A DNA stretch of 64,000 bases from Streptomyces sp. NRRL S-340 (GTDB lineage: Bacteria; Actinomycetota; Actinomycetes; Streptomycetales; Streptomycetaceae). Under the pieces are notes generated by a model, which made no database searches, was not told the DNA's origin, and saw only the letters and a program-made list of their open reading frames with translations. Shown here in pieces: positions 53,634 through 62,216 of this stretch. Position 1 is the stretch's first letter; every line of letters starts with the position of its first letter. A program made the position numbers and the translations under genes. Location: positions 124,001-188,000 of the forward strand of contig NZ_JOIY01000010.1 of assembly GCF_000720185.1 (NCBI RefSeq), read 5' to 3'.

Positions 53634-55064
53634 GTGACCACCCGAACCATCTCCTCCCGCACCGTCCGCACGGCCGCCGCGCCCCCGGCGCTGGGCGGCC
53701 CCGGACTGTTCACGGTGCTGCTGGGCGCGGCACTCCCCCTCATCGACTTCTTCATCGTCAACGTCGCCCTGCCCACGATGGGCGAGGACCTCCACGCGAG
53801 CGAGGCCGTCCTCGAACTCGTCGTGGCCGGTTACGGGGTGGCCTACGCCGTGCTGCTCGTCCTCGGCGGCCGGCTCGGCGACCTCTTCGGCCGGCGCCGG
53901 CTCTTCCTGGGCGGCATGGCGGCCTTCGGCCTGACCTCGCTGGCCTGCGGCCTCGCGCCGGACGCCTGGTCCCTGGTCGGGGCGCGGGTGGCGCAGGGCG
54001 CGGCGGCGGCGGCGATGCTGCCGCAGGTGCTCGCCACCATCCAGGCGGCGACCGAGGGCCGCCGCCGGGCCAGGGCGATGGGCCTGTACGGCGCGACGGC
54101 CGGCCTGTCCATGGTGGCCGGGCAGATCCTCGGCGGCGTCCTGGTCGCGGCCGACCTGTGGGGCACCGGCTGGCGTTCGGTGTTCCTGGTGAACGTGCCC
54201 GTCGCCCTCGTCGGCCTGGTGCTGGCCGTCAGGGCCGTCCCGGAGACCCGCTCGCAGCACCCGGAGCCGGTCGACGGCCCCGGCACGGTCCTGCTGGCGG
54301 CGTCCCTGCTGACGCTGCTGGTACCGCTCACCGAGGGCCGCGCGGCCCACTGGCCGCTGTGGACGTGGCTGTCGCTGGCCGCCTTCCCGCTGGTGGCCGG
54401 CGGGTTCTACGCCGTCGAGCGGCGCGCGGACCGGCTGGGCCGGACGCCGCTGGTGCCGCCGAGCCTGTTCCGGCTGCTGTCCCTGCGCCGCGGCCTCGCG
54501 CTCATCGTGCCGTTCTCCGTCGGGTTCAGCGGCTTCATGTTCGTCATCGCGGTGGCGCTGCAGCAGGGCGCCGGCCTCGGCCCGGTCCCGGCGGGGCTGA
54601 CGCTCGCGCCCATGGCCGTCGCCTTCTTCCTCGTCTCGCTGGCCGGGCCCCGGCTGGTCGCCCGGTACGGCACGCGGGTGGTGACGGCGGGCGCGGTCGT
54701 GCAGCTGGCGGGTGTGGGCCTGCTGGCACTGACCGTCCGGGAGTCCTGGCCGCAGGTGGGCTTCACGGAACTGCTGCCGGGCGCGGCGGTCGCCGGTGCG
54801 GGACAGGCGATGCAGCTGCCCGTCATCTTCCGGATCATCCTCTCCGAGGTGCCGGCCGCACGGGCGGGCGTCGGCAGCGGCGTCATGGTCACCGCCCAGC
54901 AGTCGTCGCTGGCGCTGGGCGTGGCCACCCTGGGCACGCTGTTCCTGTCCCTGGTTCCCGGCCTCGGCATGCGGGACGCCCTGGTGACCACCCTGCTCGT
55001 CCAGCTGGCCGGGATCGTCCTGACGGGCCTGCTGAGCCTGTGGCTGCCGCGCACGATCGGCTGA
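53634..55064 (+). CDS. MFS transporter (DHA2 type), regulator-linked
   Basis: A 476-residue transporter with about 14 helices. Motifs are LIDFFIVNVALPTMGEDL, GGRLGDLFGRRRLFLGG and GATAGLSMVAGQILGGVLV. The GTG at 53634 gives VTTRTISSRTVRTAAAPP, a short cytoplasmic tail before the first helix; upstream frame extension is low-complexity. The divergent XRE/MmyB regulator probably controls it. The export substrate is unknown, but this arrangement is typical of self-resistance or detoxification pairs. Confidence 0.92.
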   Translation: MTTRTISSRTVRTAAAPPALGGPGLFTVLLGAALPLIDFFIVNVALPTMGEDLHASEAVLELVVAGYGVAYAVLLVLGGRLGDLFGRRRLFLGGMAAFGLTSLACGLAPDAWSLVGARVAQGAAAAAMLPQVLATIQAATEGRRRARAMGLYGATAGLSMVAGQILGGVLVAADLWGTGWRSVFLVNVPVALVGLVLAVRAVPETRSQHPEPVDGPGTVLLAASLLTLLVPLTEGRAAHWPLWTWLSLAAFPLVAGGFYAVERRADRLGRTPLVPPSLFRLLSLRRGLALIVPFSVGFSGFMFVIAVALQQGAGLGPVPAGLTLAPMAVAFFLVSLAGPRLVARYGTRVVTAGAVVQLAGVGLLALTVRESWPQVGFTELLPGAAVAGAGQAMQLPVIFRIILSEVPAARAGVGSGVMVTAQQSSLALGVATLGTLFLSLVPGLGMRDALVTTLLVQLAGIVLTGLLSLWLPRTIG

Positions 55065-55300
55065 CGGCACCCCGAGCCGTCACGCTGTGCGACCGAGTGG
55101 GCAAAGGTAAGAAACAAGTGAACCGACCGACGGGCCTGACCTGGCACTTTGCGCCAAACCTGCTTTTTTCCCGACGAGTTCCGAACCTCCTCGACTCGCC
55201 GCGCGGACGAACTCGGGCAAACCTGGAGGAGCGCGAGCAGCCCCCCGCGGGGCGGCCACCGCGCAGCAGGGGGAAATCCGTCGACCAACGGGAGACCACC

Positions 55301-55732
55301 ATGCCTGTCACCACCAGTCGTCGCTGGGTCCGTACGCTCGCCGCGGGCGCCCTGTCCGCCGCCCTCGTGTCGGCCGGATCGGCCGCCGCCCTGGCCGCGG
55401 ACAACGCGCCGCCCGCCAAGCCGAGCCCGACCCACAGCATGATGCCGATGACCAAGGGGTCGATCACGGTCAAGGCCAACCACACCTCGGTCAAAGCCGG
55501 CCAGAGCGTGACGCTCGCCGGTCACACCAAGGACGAGAAGACCGGCACCAAGCTGGTCCTCCAGCACCTGCACAACGGCAAGTGGACCACGCTGCACACC
55601 ACGACCACGGTCAAGAAGGGCGGCGTCTTCTCGCTGAACCACAAGTTCACCGCCAAGGGCACCGAGCACCTGCGGGTGGCGACGTCGGACGGCAAGACGC
55701 ACTCCTCGACGGTGTCCGTCAAGGTGCACTGA
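55301..55732 (+). CDS. Secreted beta-rich protein of unknown function
   Basis: A 143-residue exported protein. The signal peptide (RRWVRTLAAGALSAALVSAGSAAALA) ends near residue 32. The mature part starts Pro/Met-rich and continues as an Ig-like strand pattern (SITVKANHTSVKAGQSVTLAGHTKDE, LVLQHLHNGKWTTLHTTTTV, GTEHLRVATSDGKTHSSTVSVKV). It is rich in His, Lys and Thr with no Cys. This resembles small Streptomyces cell-surface proteins. GGGAG lies 5 nt before the ATG. The region before it (55065-55300) shows no other gene. Confidence 0.85.
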   Translation: MPVTTSRRWVRTLAAGALSAALVSAGSAAALAADNAPPAKPSPTHSMMPMTKGSITVKANHTSVKAGQSVTLAGHTKDEKTGTKLVLQHLHNGKWTTLHTTTTVKKGGVFSLNHKFTAKGTEHLRVATSDGKTHSSTVSVKVH

Positions 55733-55765
55733 CGCCCGGCCCCGGGCCGCGCCCAGCGGCCTCGT

Positions 55766-56356
55766 TCAGGGCCGCAGACCGCGCAGCAGCAGGTCCAGGA
55801 CCGTGTCGAACTCCTCCTGGACGCCCGGCCGCTTCCACTCCCCCGCGTAACACGGGTCGTGGAAGCGGCCGGTGGCGTGGAAGAGGGCACGGGCCGTGGC
55901 CGCCGGGTCGGCGGCCACGAGGACCCCCGCGGCCACTCCCGCCTCGACGATGCCGGTCAACTGGGCGGTCAGCTCGGCGATGTGCTGCTCGACCGCCGCG
56001 ACGTTCTCCTCGGCCAGCACCGAGTACGTGGCGAACATCTCGGGGTCGTCGCCCGCCTTGCTGCGCTTGGCGTCGAACAGCGCCTGGAACCAGGCACGCA
56101 GCCGCTGCGCCGCATCGCGCCCGTCCTCGGCCGCGACCTCGTGCAGGACGTCGTGGGTCCGGTCCAGCCACCGCTTGGTCACCGCTTCACGCAGCGCCGC
56201 CTTGGTGCGGAAGTGCCGGTAGACACTGCCGTGGCTGACCCCGAGCGCGCGGGCCACGTCCACCACGGTGGCCTTCGCCGGTCCGTGGCGGCGCAGCACT
56301 TCCTCGGTCGCGGCCATGATGCGCTCGGCGGTCAGGGTCTCAGCAGCGGGTGACAT
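55766..56356 (-). CDS. TetR-family regulator
   Basis: A 196-residue repressor. The helix-turn-helix VVDVARALGVSHGSVYRHFR lies near 30-50, and the C-terminal domain is of the TetR_C_33-like kind. It lies 37 bp downstream of the aldo-keto reductase on the same strand, so the pair is probably one operon. The strong dyad before the reductase (57426-57449) would then be its autoregulatory operator. The ligand may be a carbonyl compound handled by the reductase. Confidence 0.92.
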   Translation of the reverse strand: MSPAAETLTAERIMAATEEVLRRHGPAKATVVDVARALGVSHGSVYRHFRTKAALREAVTKRWLDRTHDVLHEVAAEDGRDAAQRLRAWFQALFDAKRSKAGDDPEMFATYSVLAEENVAAVEQHIAELTAQLTGIVEAGVAAGVLVAADPAATARALFHATGRFHDPCYAGEWKRPGVQEEFDTVLDLLLRGLRP

Positions 56357-56393
56357 GCCTAGACCGTACCCAAACGCCTGTCCGGCGCGGCGG

Positions 56394-57398
56394 TCAGTGC
56401 TCGCTGTCCAGGTGCGCCATCTGCGCCTCGGGGTAGCGCGCGCCGGCCGCCGCGTCCGCCGGTACGGCCTCCTCGATCGCCGCCAGGTCGGCCGCGTCCA
56501 GCGTGACGTCGAGCGCGCCCAGGGCCTCGGTGAGGCGCTCGCGGCTGCGGGCGCCGATCAGCGGCACGATGTCCTCGCCGCGCGAGAGCACCCAGGCGAT
56601 GGCGGTCTGCGCCACCGTGACGCCCTTGCCGTCGGCGATCTTCCGCAGTGCCTCGACGAGGTCCAGGTTGTGCTGGAGATTGTCGCCCTGGAAGCGGGGC
56701 GAGACGGCGCGGAAGTCGGTCGGGGCGAGCTGCCGGTCACGGGTGAAGTGCCCGGAGATCAGTCCGCGCGACAGGACGCCGTAGGCGGTGACGGCGATGC
56801 CCAGCTCGCGGGTGGTGGGCAGGATGGCGGCCTCGATGCCGCGCGAGATCAGCGAGTACTCGATCTGGAGGTCGCAGATCGGCGCCGTCGCGGCGGCGCG
56901 GCGGATGGTGTCGGCACCCGCCTCGCTGAGGCCGATGTGGCGGACGTGGCCCTTCTCGACCAGCTCCGCGATGGCGCCGACGGTCTCCTCGATCGGCACG
57001 TCGGGGTCGACGCGGGCGATCCGGTAGACGTCGATGTGGTCGACGCCGAGGCGCTGGAGCGAGTAGGCGGCGAAGTTCTTCACGGCGGCGGGGCGGCCGT
57101 CGTAGCCGCTCCAGTTGCCGTCGGGGTCGCGCAGGGCGCCGAACTTCACGCTGGTCAGGGCCTGCTCGCGCAGGGCGGCGGGGGCGGTGCGCAGGGCTTC
57201 ACCGAGCAGCATCTCGTTGTGGCCCATGGCGTAGAAGTCGCCGGTGTCGAAGAGGGTGACGCCCGCTTCGAGGGCGGCGTGCACGGTGGCGATCGACTCG
57301 GCCCGGTCCGCCTCGCCGTACAGCGCGGACATGCCCATGCAGCCGAGACCGAGGGCGGAGACCTGGGGGCCGGTGGTTCCGAGGGAGCGGGTGTTCAT
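56394..57398 (-). CDS. Aldo/keto reductase lacking the catalytic His
   Basis: A 334-residue TIM-barrel oxidoreductase. Asp and Tyr of the tetrad are in LFDTGDFYAMGHNE, and Lys is in LTSVKFGALRDP. Where the family has H in the Y-x-x-H-R-x-D motif, this protein reads VYRIARVDP, with Ala instead of His, as in some other bacterial subgroups. The ATG at 57398 has GGAG 8 nt upstream; the ATG at 57404 would leave only 2 nt. It is first in an operon with the TetR gene, behind a perfect 9-bp dyad. It probably uses NADPH; the substrate is unknown. Confidence 0.92.
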   Translation of the reverse strand: MNTRSLGTTGPQVSALGLGCMGMSALYGEADRAESIATVHAALEAGVTLFDTGDFYAMGHNEMLLGEALRTAPAALREQALTSVKFGALRDPDGNWSGYDGRPAAVKNFAAYSLQRLGVDHIDVYRIARVDPDVPIEETVGAIAELVEKGHVRHIGLSEAGADTIRRAAATAPICDLQIEYSLISRGIEAAILPTTRELGIAVTAYGVLSRGLISGHFTRDRQLAPTDFRAVSPRFQGDNLQHNLDLVEALRKIADGKGVTVAQTAIAWVLSRGEDIVPLIGARSRERLTEALGALDVTLDAADLAAIEEAVPADAAAGARYPEAQMAHLDSEH

Positions 57399-57418
57399 CG
57401 TCATGGCTCCACCTTGGC

Positions 57419-57449
57419 ATGACAGATGACAGATTTCAATATCTGTCAT
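57419..57449. promoter_or_regulatory. Operator of the aldo-keto reductase/TetR operon
   Basis: ATGACAGAT (57426-57434) and ATCTGTCAT (57441-57449) form a perfect 9-bp dyad with a 6-bp spacer. An extra ATGACAG copy (57419-57425) directly precedes it. It begins 20 nt before the reductase start, ideal for repression by the operon's TetR protein. Confidence 0.7.
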
Positions 57450-57484
57450 TCCATACTTGCCATTTCTTGCGCGCACCCGTCATC

Positions 57485-57516
57485 GGTCCAGACCTCTTGA
57501 CGAAAGGTCTGGACCA
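57485..57516 (+). promoter_or_regulatory. DasR-type (dre) repeats around the chitinase -35
   Basis: GGTCCAGACC (57485-57494) and GGTCTGGACC (57506-57515) flank TTGACG (57497-57502). Paired GGTC-AGACC elements are the classic 12-bp direct repeats of Streptomyces chitinase promoters and match DasR (dre) sites as I recall. DasR represses amino-sugar utilisation until glucosamine-6-phosphate accumulates. Confidence 0.75.
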
Positions 57517-57667
57517 TAGGACTGTCATGTCTGCGACACCCGCACGCCACCCCCCACCCGCGCGCCGTCTCGCCGCACCCGCACCCGCACCACCCCGCCG
57601 CACCCACCTCCGCGCCACCTCACCCACCCCGCCCGCCACCTCACCGCACCCCACCGGGAGGCCGCAC

Positions 57668-58750
57668 ATGATCCGCCGGATCCGCCGGATACCCCGCCTG
57701 CTCACCGCCGCGCTGGCCACCGCCTGCCTCGCGCCGCTCGCCCTGTCCCTGTCGTCCTCCGCCGCCTCGGCCGCCCCCGCCACGGCGGACGCCGCCACCT
57801 GCGCCGTGAAGTCCCGGCCCGCGGGCAAGGTGCTCCAGGGCTACTGGGAGAACTGGGACGGCTCCTCCAACGGCGTCCACCCGCCCTTCGGCTGGACCCC
57901 GGTCACCGACTCCCGGATCGCGGCGCACGGCTACAACGTGCTCAACGCGGCCTTCCCGGTGATCCTGTCCGACGGGACGGCGCTGTGGGAGGACGGCATG
58001 GACTCGGGCGTGAAGGTCGCCACGCCCGAGGAGATGTGCGCGGCCAAGGCGTCCGGGCAGACCATCCTGCTCTCCATCGGCGGCGCGGCGGCCGGCATCG
58101 ACCTGAACTCGCAGGCGGTGGCGGACCGGTTCGTCGCGACGATCGTGCCGATCCTGCAGAAGTACAACTTCGACGGCATCGACATCGACATCGAGACCGG
58201 CCTGACCGGCAGCGGGAACATCAGCCGGCTCTCCGCATCGCAGGCCAACCTCATCCGCATCATCGACGGCATCCTGGCCCGGATGCCGTCGAACTTCGGG
58301 CTGACCATGGCACCGGAGACCGCCTACGTCACCGGCGGCAGCATCGTCTACGGCTCGATCTGGGGCGCCTACCTGCCCGTCATCAAGAAGTACGCCGACA
58401 ACGGCCGCCTGTGGTGGCTGAACATGCAGTACTACAACGGCAGCATGTACGGCTGCTCCGGCGACTCCTACTCGGCCGGAACGGTGCAGGGCTTCACCGC
58501 CCAGACCGACTGCCTGAACAAGGGCCTGGTGGTCCAGGGCACCACGGTCAGGGTCCCCTACGACAAGCAGGTGCCCGGCCTGCCCGCCCAGCCGGGCGCG
58601 GGCGGCGGCTACATGTCCCCGTCCCTGGTCTCCCAGGCCTGGAAGCACTACGGCAACGGCCTCAAGGGGCTGATGACCTGGTCGCTCAACTGGGACGGCT
58701 CGAAGAACTGGACCTTCGGCGACAACGTCAAGGCACTCCAGGGCCGTTGA
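57668..58750 (+). CDS. Secreted GH18 chitinase
   Basis: A 360-residue extracellular family 18 glycoside hydrolase cleaving chitin. The signal peptide runs to about residue 42 (RRIRRIPRLLTAALATACLAPLALS...ASAA). The catalytic motif D-G-x-D-x-D-x-E is FDGIDIDIETG, with the acid Glu and the preceding Asp intact. SIGGAAAG, MAPETAYV and MTWSLNWDGS complete the barrel. No carbohydrate-binding module is attached, so it is a single-domain enzyme. The ATG at 57668 follows GGGAGG; an in-frame ATG at 57527 would add a Pro/Arg-rich extension before the signal and is unlikely. dre-type repeats precede it. Confidence 0.94.
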   Translation: MIRRIRRIPRLLTAALATACLAPLALSLSSSAASAAPATADAATCAVKSRPAGKVLQGYWENWDGSSNGVHPPFGWTPVTDSRIAAHGYNVLNAAFPVILSDGTALWEDGMDSGVKVATPEEMCAAKASGQTILLSIGGAAAGIDLNSQAVADRFVATIVPILQKYNFDGIDIDIETGLTGSGNISRLSASQANLIRIIDGILARMPSNFGLTMAPETAYVTGGSIVYGSIWGAYLPVIKKYADNGRLWWLNMQYYNGSMYGCSGDSYSAGTVQGFTAQTDCLNKGLVVQGTTVRVPYDKQVPGLPAQPGAGGGYMSPSLVSQAWKHYGNGLKGLMTWSLNWDGSKNWTFGDNVKALQGR

Positions 58751-58764
58751 GCCCACCGGGCACG

Positions 58765-58812
58765 CGAAACGCCGTACGGCCGCCGGTGATCCGGCGGCCG
58801 TACGGCGTTTCG
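58765..58812. terminator. Perfect 22-bp bidirectional terminator
   Basis: Arms 58765-58786 and 58791-58812 are exactly complementary with a 4-nt loop TGAT. The element ends with TTTC on one strand and GAAA on the other and separates the convergent chitinase and glyS genes. Confidence 0.93.
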
Positions 58813-58835
58813 GCGCGCTCCCGCGAGGGGCCTGC

Positions 58836-60218
58836 TCAGCAGCCGATCAGGCGGGCGGCCAGGTAGCCCTCGATCTGGTCCAGGGAGACGCGCTCCTGCT
58901 TCATGGAGTCGCGCTCGCGGACGGTGACCGCGTTGTCGTCCAGGGTGTCGAAGTCGACGGTGACGCAGTACGGCGTGCCGATCTCGTCCTGGCGGCGGTA
59001 GCGGCGGCCGATGGCACCGGCGTCGTCGAACTCGATGTTCCAGTGCTGACGCAGCGCCTGGGCCAGCCCCTTGGCCTTCGGGGACAGCTCCGGGTTGCGG
59101 GACAGCGGCAGCACCGCGGCCTTCACCGGTGCCAGGCGGTGGTCCAGGCGCAGCACCGTGCGCTTCTCCATCTTGCCCTTGGCGTTGGGCGCCTCGTCCT
59201 CGACGTAGGCGTCGAGCAGGAACGCCAGCATCGCGCGGCCGACACCGGCCGCGGGCTCGATGACGTACGGCGTCCAGCGCTCGCCGGCCTCCTGGTCGTA
59301 GTAGGCGAGGTCCTGGCCGGAGGCCTTGGCGTGGGCGCCGAGGTCGTAGTCGGTGCGGTTGGCGACACCCTCCAGCTCGCCCCACTCGTTGCCGCCGAAC
59401 TGGAAGCGGTACTCGATGTCGGCGGTGCGCTTGGAGTAGTGGGAGAGCTTCTCCTTGGGGTGCTCGTACCAGCGCATGTTCTCTTCACGCAGGCCCAGGC
59501 CGGTGTACCAGTTCCAGCGCTGCTCCATCCAGTACTCGTGCCACTTCTCGTCCTCGCCCGGCTTGACGAAGAACTCCATCTCCATCTGCTCGAACTCGCG
59601 GGTGCGGAAGATGAAGTTGCCCGGCGTGATCTCGTTGCGGAACGACTTGCCCATCTGGGCGATGCCGAACGGCGGCTTGCGGCGCGAGGTGGTCTGCACC
59701 TGGGCGAAGTTGGTGAAGATGCCCTGGGCGGTCTCCGGGCGCAGGTAGGCGACGGAGCCGGTGTCCTGGGTGGGGCCGAGGTGGGTGGAGAGCAGGCCGG
59801 AGAACTGCTTGGGCTCGGTGAACTGGCCCTTGTTGCCGCAGTTGGGGCAGTTGACGTCGGCCAGGCCGTTCTCCGGGAGGCGGTGGTGCTTGGCCTCGTA
59901 GGCCTCCTCCAGGTGGTCCGCGCGGAACCGCTTGTGACAGGCGGTGCACTCGGTCAGCGGGTCCGTGAAGGTGGCGACGTGGCCGGAGGCGACCCACACC
60001 TCGGTGGCCAGGATCACGGACGAGTCGATACCGACCACGTCCTCGCGCGACGTCACCATGTAGCGCCACCACTGGCGCTTGAGGTTCTCCTTCAGCTCGA
60101 CGCCCAGCGGCCCGTAGTCCCAGGCGGCGCGCTGGCCGCCGTAGATCTCACTGCAGGGGAATACGAAGCCACGGCGCTTGCTCAGGCTGACGATGGTGTC
60201 GATCTTGTCGGCGGCCAC
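58836..60218 (-). CDS. glyS: Glycyl-tRNA synthetase (class II, alpha2 type)
   Basis: A 460-residue synthetase charging tRNA-Gly. Class II motifs are visible: motif 1 near [18 protein letters not shown], motif 2 [21 protein letters not shown] and motif 3 [14 protein letters not shown]. The zinc-ribbon-like insert CTACHKRF...[10 protein letters not shown] sits in the expected place. The GTG at 60218 with GAGAG 7 nt upstream gives [17 protein letters not shown], as in other actinobacteria; the longer frame is Arg-rich and unlikely. It is divergent from znuA. Confidence 0.96.
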   Translation of the reverse strand: MAADKIDTIVSLSKRRGFVFPCSEIYGGQRAAWDYGPLGVELKENLKRQWWRYMVTSREDVVGIDSSVILATEVWVASGHVATFTDPLTECTACHKRFRADHLEEAYEAKHHRLPENGLADVNCPNCGNKGQFTEPKQFSGLLSTHLGPTQDTGSVAYLRPETAQGIFTNFAQVQTTSRRKPPFGIAQMGKSFRNEITPGNFIFRTREFEQMEMEFFVKPGEDEKWHEYWMEQRWNWYTGLGLREENMRWYEHPKEKLSHYSKRTADIEYRFQFGGNEWGELEGVANRTDYDLGAHAKASGQDLAYYDQEAGERWTPYVIEPAAGVGRAMLAFLLDAYVEDEAPNAKGKMEKRTVLRLDHRLAPVKAAVLPLSRNPELSPKAKGLAQALRQHWNIEFDDAGAIGRRYRRQDEIGTPYCVTVDFDTLDDNAVTVRERDSMKQERVSLDQIEGYLAARLIGC

Positions 60219-60386
60219 GGTGCTCTCTTCATTACGACGACGGGCGACGAAGCGACGGCTGCGCTTCGACGAAGCGAGACGCTTCAGAGCGAATGCTTCA
60301 GGGTACCGGCGCAGGCTCCCCCTCAATCAAATCGGTGCCGGACAGCGGCCCGGTCCGGGCCGTCCGGGGCCCCTGACAAGGGGTTG

Positions 60387-60424
60387 TTGACAACGGTTTC
60401 CATTTTTGTTGAAAATGACTGTCA
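60387..60424 (+). promoter_or_regulatory. Zinc-operon promoter with tandem Zur boxes
   Basis: TTGACA (60387-60392) is a full -35, with a GAAAAT -10 (60411-60416) 18 bp later. Two Zur-like boxes of the TGAnAAnGnnTnTCA type, TGACAACGGTTTCCA (60388-60402) and TGAAAATGACTGTCA (60410-60424), cover both elements, with centres 22 bp apart. Predicted transcription starts at or next to the ATG at 60424. Confidence 0.78.
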
Positions 60425-61380
60425 TGAACGCACGACGTCACCTCATACCCGGGACCGCTCTCGCCGCGTCCTGCGCCCTCGGCCTCGGCGCCCTGACCGC
60501 CTGCTCCTCCGCCGACGCGGCCGGCGGCAGCGGGAAGTACGACGTCGTCGCGTCCTTCTATCCGATGGCCTTCCTCGCCGAGCGCATCGGCGGCGGTCAC
60601 GTCCACGTCACCAGCCTCACCCAGCCCGGCCAGGAGCCGCACGACCTGGAGATCAGCGCCAAGCAGACCGCCCAGCTCCGGGAGTCCGACGCCGTCCTCT
60701 ACCTCAAGGGGCTCCAGCCCTCCGTCGACGAGGCCGTCGCCCAGTCCGGGGTGAAGACGAAGGTCGACGCCGCCTCCCTGACCACCCTGGAGGAGCACGG
60801 CAACGAGGTCGGCGGGCACGCCGCCGCGCACGACACCCACGAGGGCGAGGAGTCCGGCGGCAAGGACCCGCACATCTGGCTCGACCCGGTCCGCTACGCA
60901 CAGGTCGCCCAGGGCGTCGGCAAGGCCCTGGAGAAGGGCGACCCGGACCACGCGGCCGACTACCGCAAGAACACCGCGGCCCTGGTCAAGCAGCTCGGCG
61001 AGCTGAACACCCGCTTCGAGAACGGCCTCGCGCACACCACCTCGAAGGTCTTCCTCACCACCCACGCCGCCTTCGGCTACCTCGCCGAGCGCTACGGCCT
61101 GACCGAGGAGGCCGTCAACGGCCTCGACCCGGAGTCCGAGCCCAGCGCCGCCCGGGTCAGGGACCTGGAGAAGACGGCGAAGGCCGACGGCGTCACCACG
61201 GTCTTCTACGAGACGCTCGTCAGCGACAAGACCGCCCGGACCATCGCCGCGGACGCGGGCCTGAAGACCGACATCCTGGACCCGCTCGAAGGCATCACCG
61301 AGAAGTCCCGGGGCACCGACTACTTCTCGGTCCAGGAGGCCAACCTCAAGGCGCTCCAGCAGGCGCTGGGCGCCAAGTGA
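60424..61380 (+). CDS. znuA: Zinc ABC transporter substrate-binding lipoprotein
   Basis: A 318-residue cluster A-I metal-binding protein. The lipobox ALTACSS puts the lipidated Cys at 27. Family motifs are VVASFYPMAFLAERIGG, GQEPHDLEISAKQ and FLTTHAAFGYLAERYGL. A His-rich loop with many acidic residues (HGNEVGGHAAAHDTHEGEE) near 125-143 suits zinc loading. The ATG at 60424 is leaderless if the predicted promoter is right; ATG 60415 is an in-frame alternative. First gene of znuA-znuC-znuB-zur, repressed by Zur when zinc is plentiful. Confidence 0.94.
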   Translation: MNARRHLIPGTALAASCALGLGALTACSSADAAGGSGKYDVVASFYPMAFLAERIGGGHVHVTSLTQPGQEPHDLEISAKQTAQLRESDAVLYLKGLQPSVDEAVAQSGVKTKVDAASLTTLEEHGNEVGGHAAAHDTHEGEESGGKDPHIWLDPVRYAQVAQGVGKALEKGDPDHAADYRKNTAALVKQLGELNTRFENGLAHTTSKVFLTTHAAFGYLAERYGLTEEAVNGLDPESEPSAARVRDLEKTAKADGVTTVFYETLVSDKTARTIAADAGLKTDILDPLEGITEKSRGTDYFSVQEANLKALQQALGAK

Positions 61381-61400
61381 CCGACACCGGGGAGCAGACC

Positions 61401-62216
61401 ATGGGCGAACCCGTCATAGCCATGCGCCAGGTGCGCGCCGACCTCGGCGCCCGCCCCGTGCTGCGCGGCATCGACCTCACCGTGCACCGGGGCGAGGTGG
61501 TCGCGCTGCTCGGCGCCAACGGCTCCGGCAAGTCGACGGCCGTACGCAGCCTCATCGGCCAGGTGCCGGTCAGCGGCGGCGAGATCGAGCTGTTCGGCAC
61601 GCCCCGGCGCCGCTTCGGCGACTGGGCGCGCGTCGGCTACGTGCCGCAGCGCACCACCGCCGCCGGCGGCGTCCCGGCGACCGTCACCGAGATCGTCTCC
61701 TCCGGGCGGCTCTCCCGCACCCGCTTCGGCGTCTTCCGCACCGCCGACCGCGAGGCCGTGCGCCGCGCCCTGGACCTGGTCGGCATGGCGGACCGCGCCA
61801 AGGATCCGGTGGACGCCCTCTCCGGCGGCCAGCACCAGCGGGTGCTGATCGCCCGCGCGCTCGCCGCCGCCCCCGAACTGCTGATCATGGACGAGCCGAT
61901 GGCGGGTGTCGACCTGGCCAGCCAGGAGGTGCTGGCGCGGACCCTGCGGGAGCAGGTCACCGCCGGGACCACGGTGCTGCTGGTGCTGCACGAGCTGGGC
62001 CCGCTGGAGCCGCTGATCGACCGGGCGGTCGTGCTGCGCGACGGCTGCGTCGTGCACGACGGCCCGCCCCCGAAGGCGGTCGGCGAGCACGCCCTGCCCG
62101 GCCACGACCAGCCGTCGCCCGCCACCGCCCTTGCCGGGGGTGCTTCGCACCACTGCCTCGATCCCCACGACGCCGGTTCCGGCGCCGCTTCGATCCGTAC
62201 AGGACTGCTGAGCTGA
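61401..62216 (+). CDS. znuC: Zinc ABC transporter ATPase
   Basis: A 271-residue ATPase. Walker A is GANGSGKSTA, the signature is LSGGQHQRVLIARAL and Walker B is LLIMDEPMAGVD. The last 45 residues are a His/Pro/Gly-rich tail (GHDQPSPATALAGGASHHCLDPHD) that might bind metal. The ATG at 61401 has GGGGAG 6 nt upstream and is preferred to a GTG at 61377 that overlaps the znuA stop. It ends overlapping the znuB start (TGATG). Confidence 0.94.
   Translation: MGEPVIAMRQVRADLGARPVLRGIDLTVHRGEVVALLGANGSGKSTAVRSLIGQVPVSGGEIELFGTPRRRFGDWARVGYVPQRTTAAGGVPATVTEIVSSGRLSRTRFGVFRTADREAVRRALDLVGMADRAKDPVDALSGGQHQRVLIARALAAAPELLIMDEPMAGVDLASQEVLARTLREQVTAGTTVLLVLHELGPLEPLIDRAVVLRDGCVVHDGPPPKAVGEHALPGHDQPSPATALAGGASHHCLDPHDAGSGAASIRTGLLS

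Noticed and set aside
57527..57667. N-terminal extension of the chitinase from ATG 57527
   Set aside because: It would put 47 Pro/Arg/His-rich residues before a proper signal peptide. The ATG at 57668 has a GGGAGG site.
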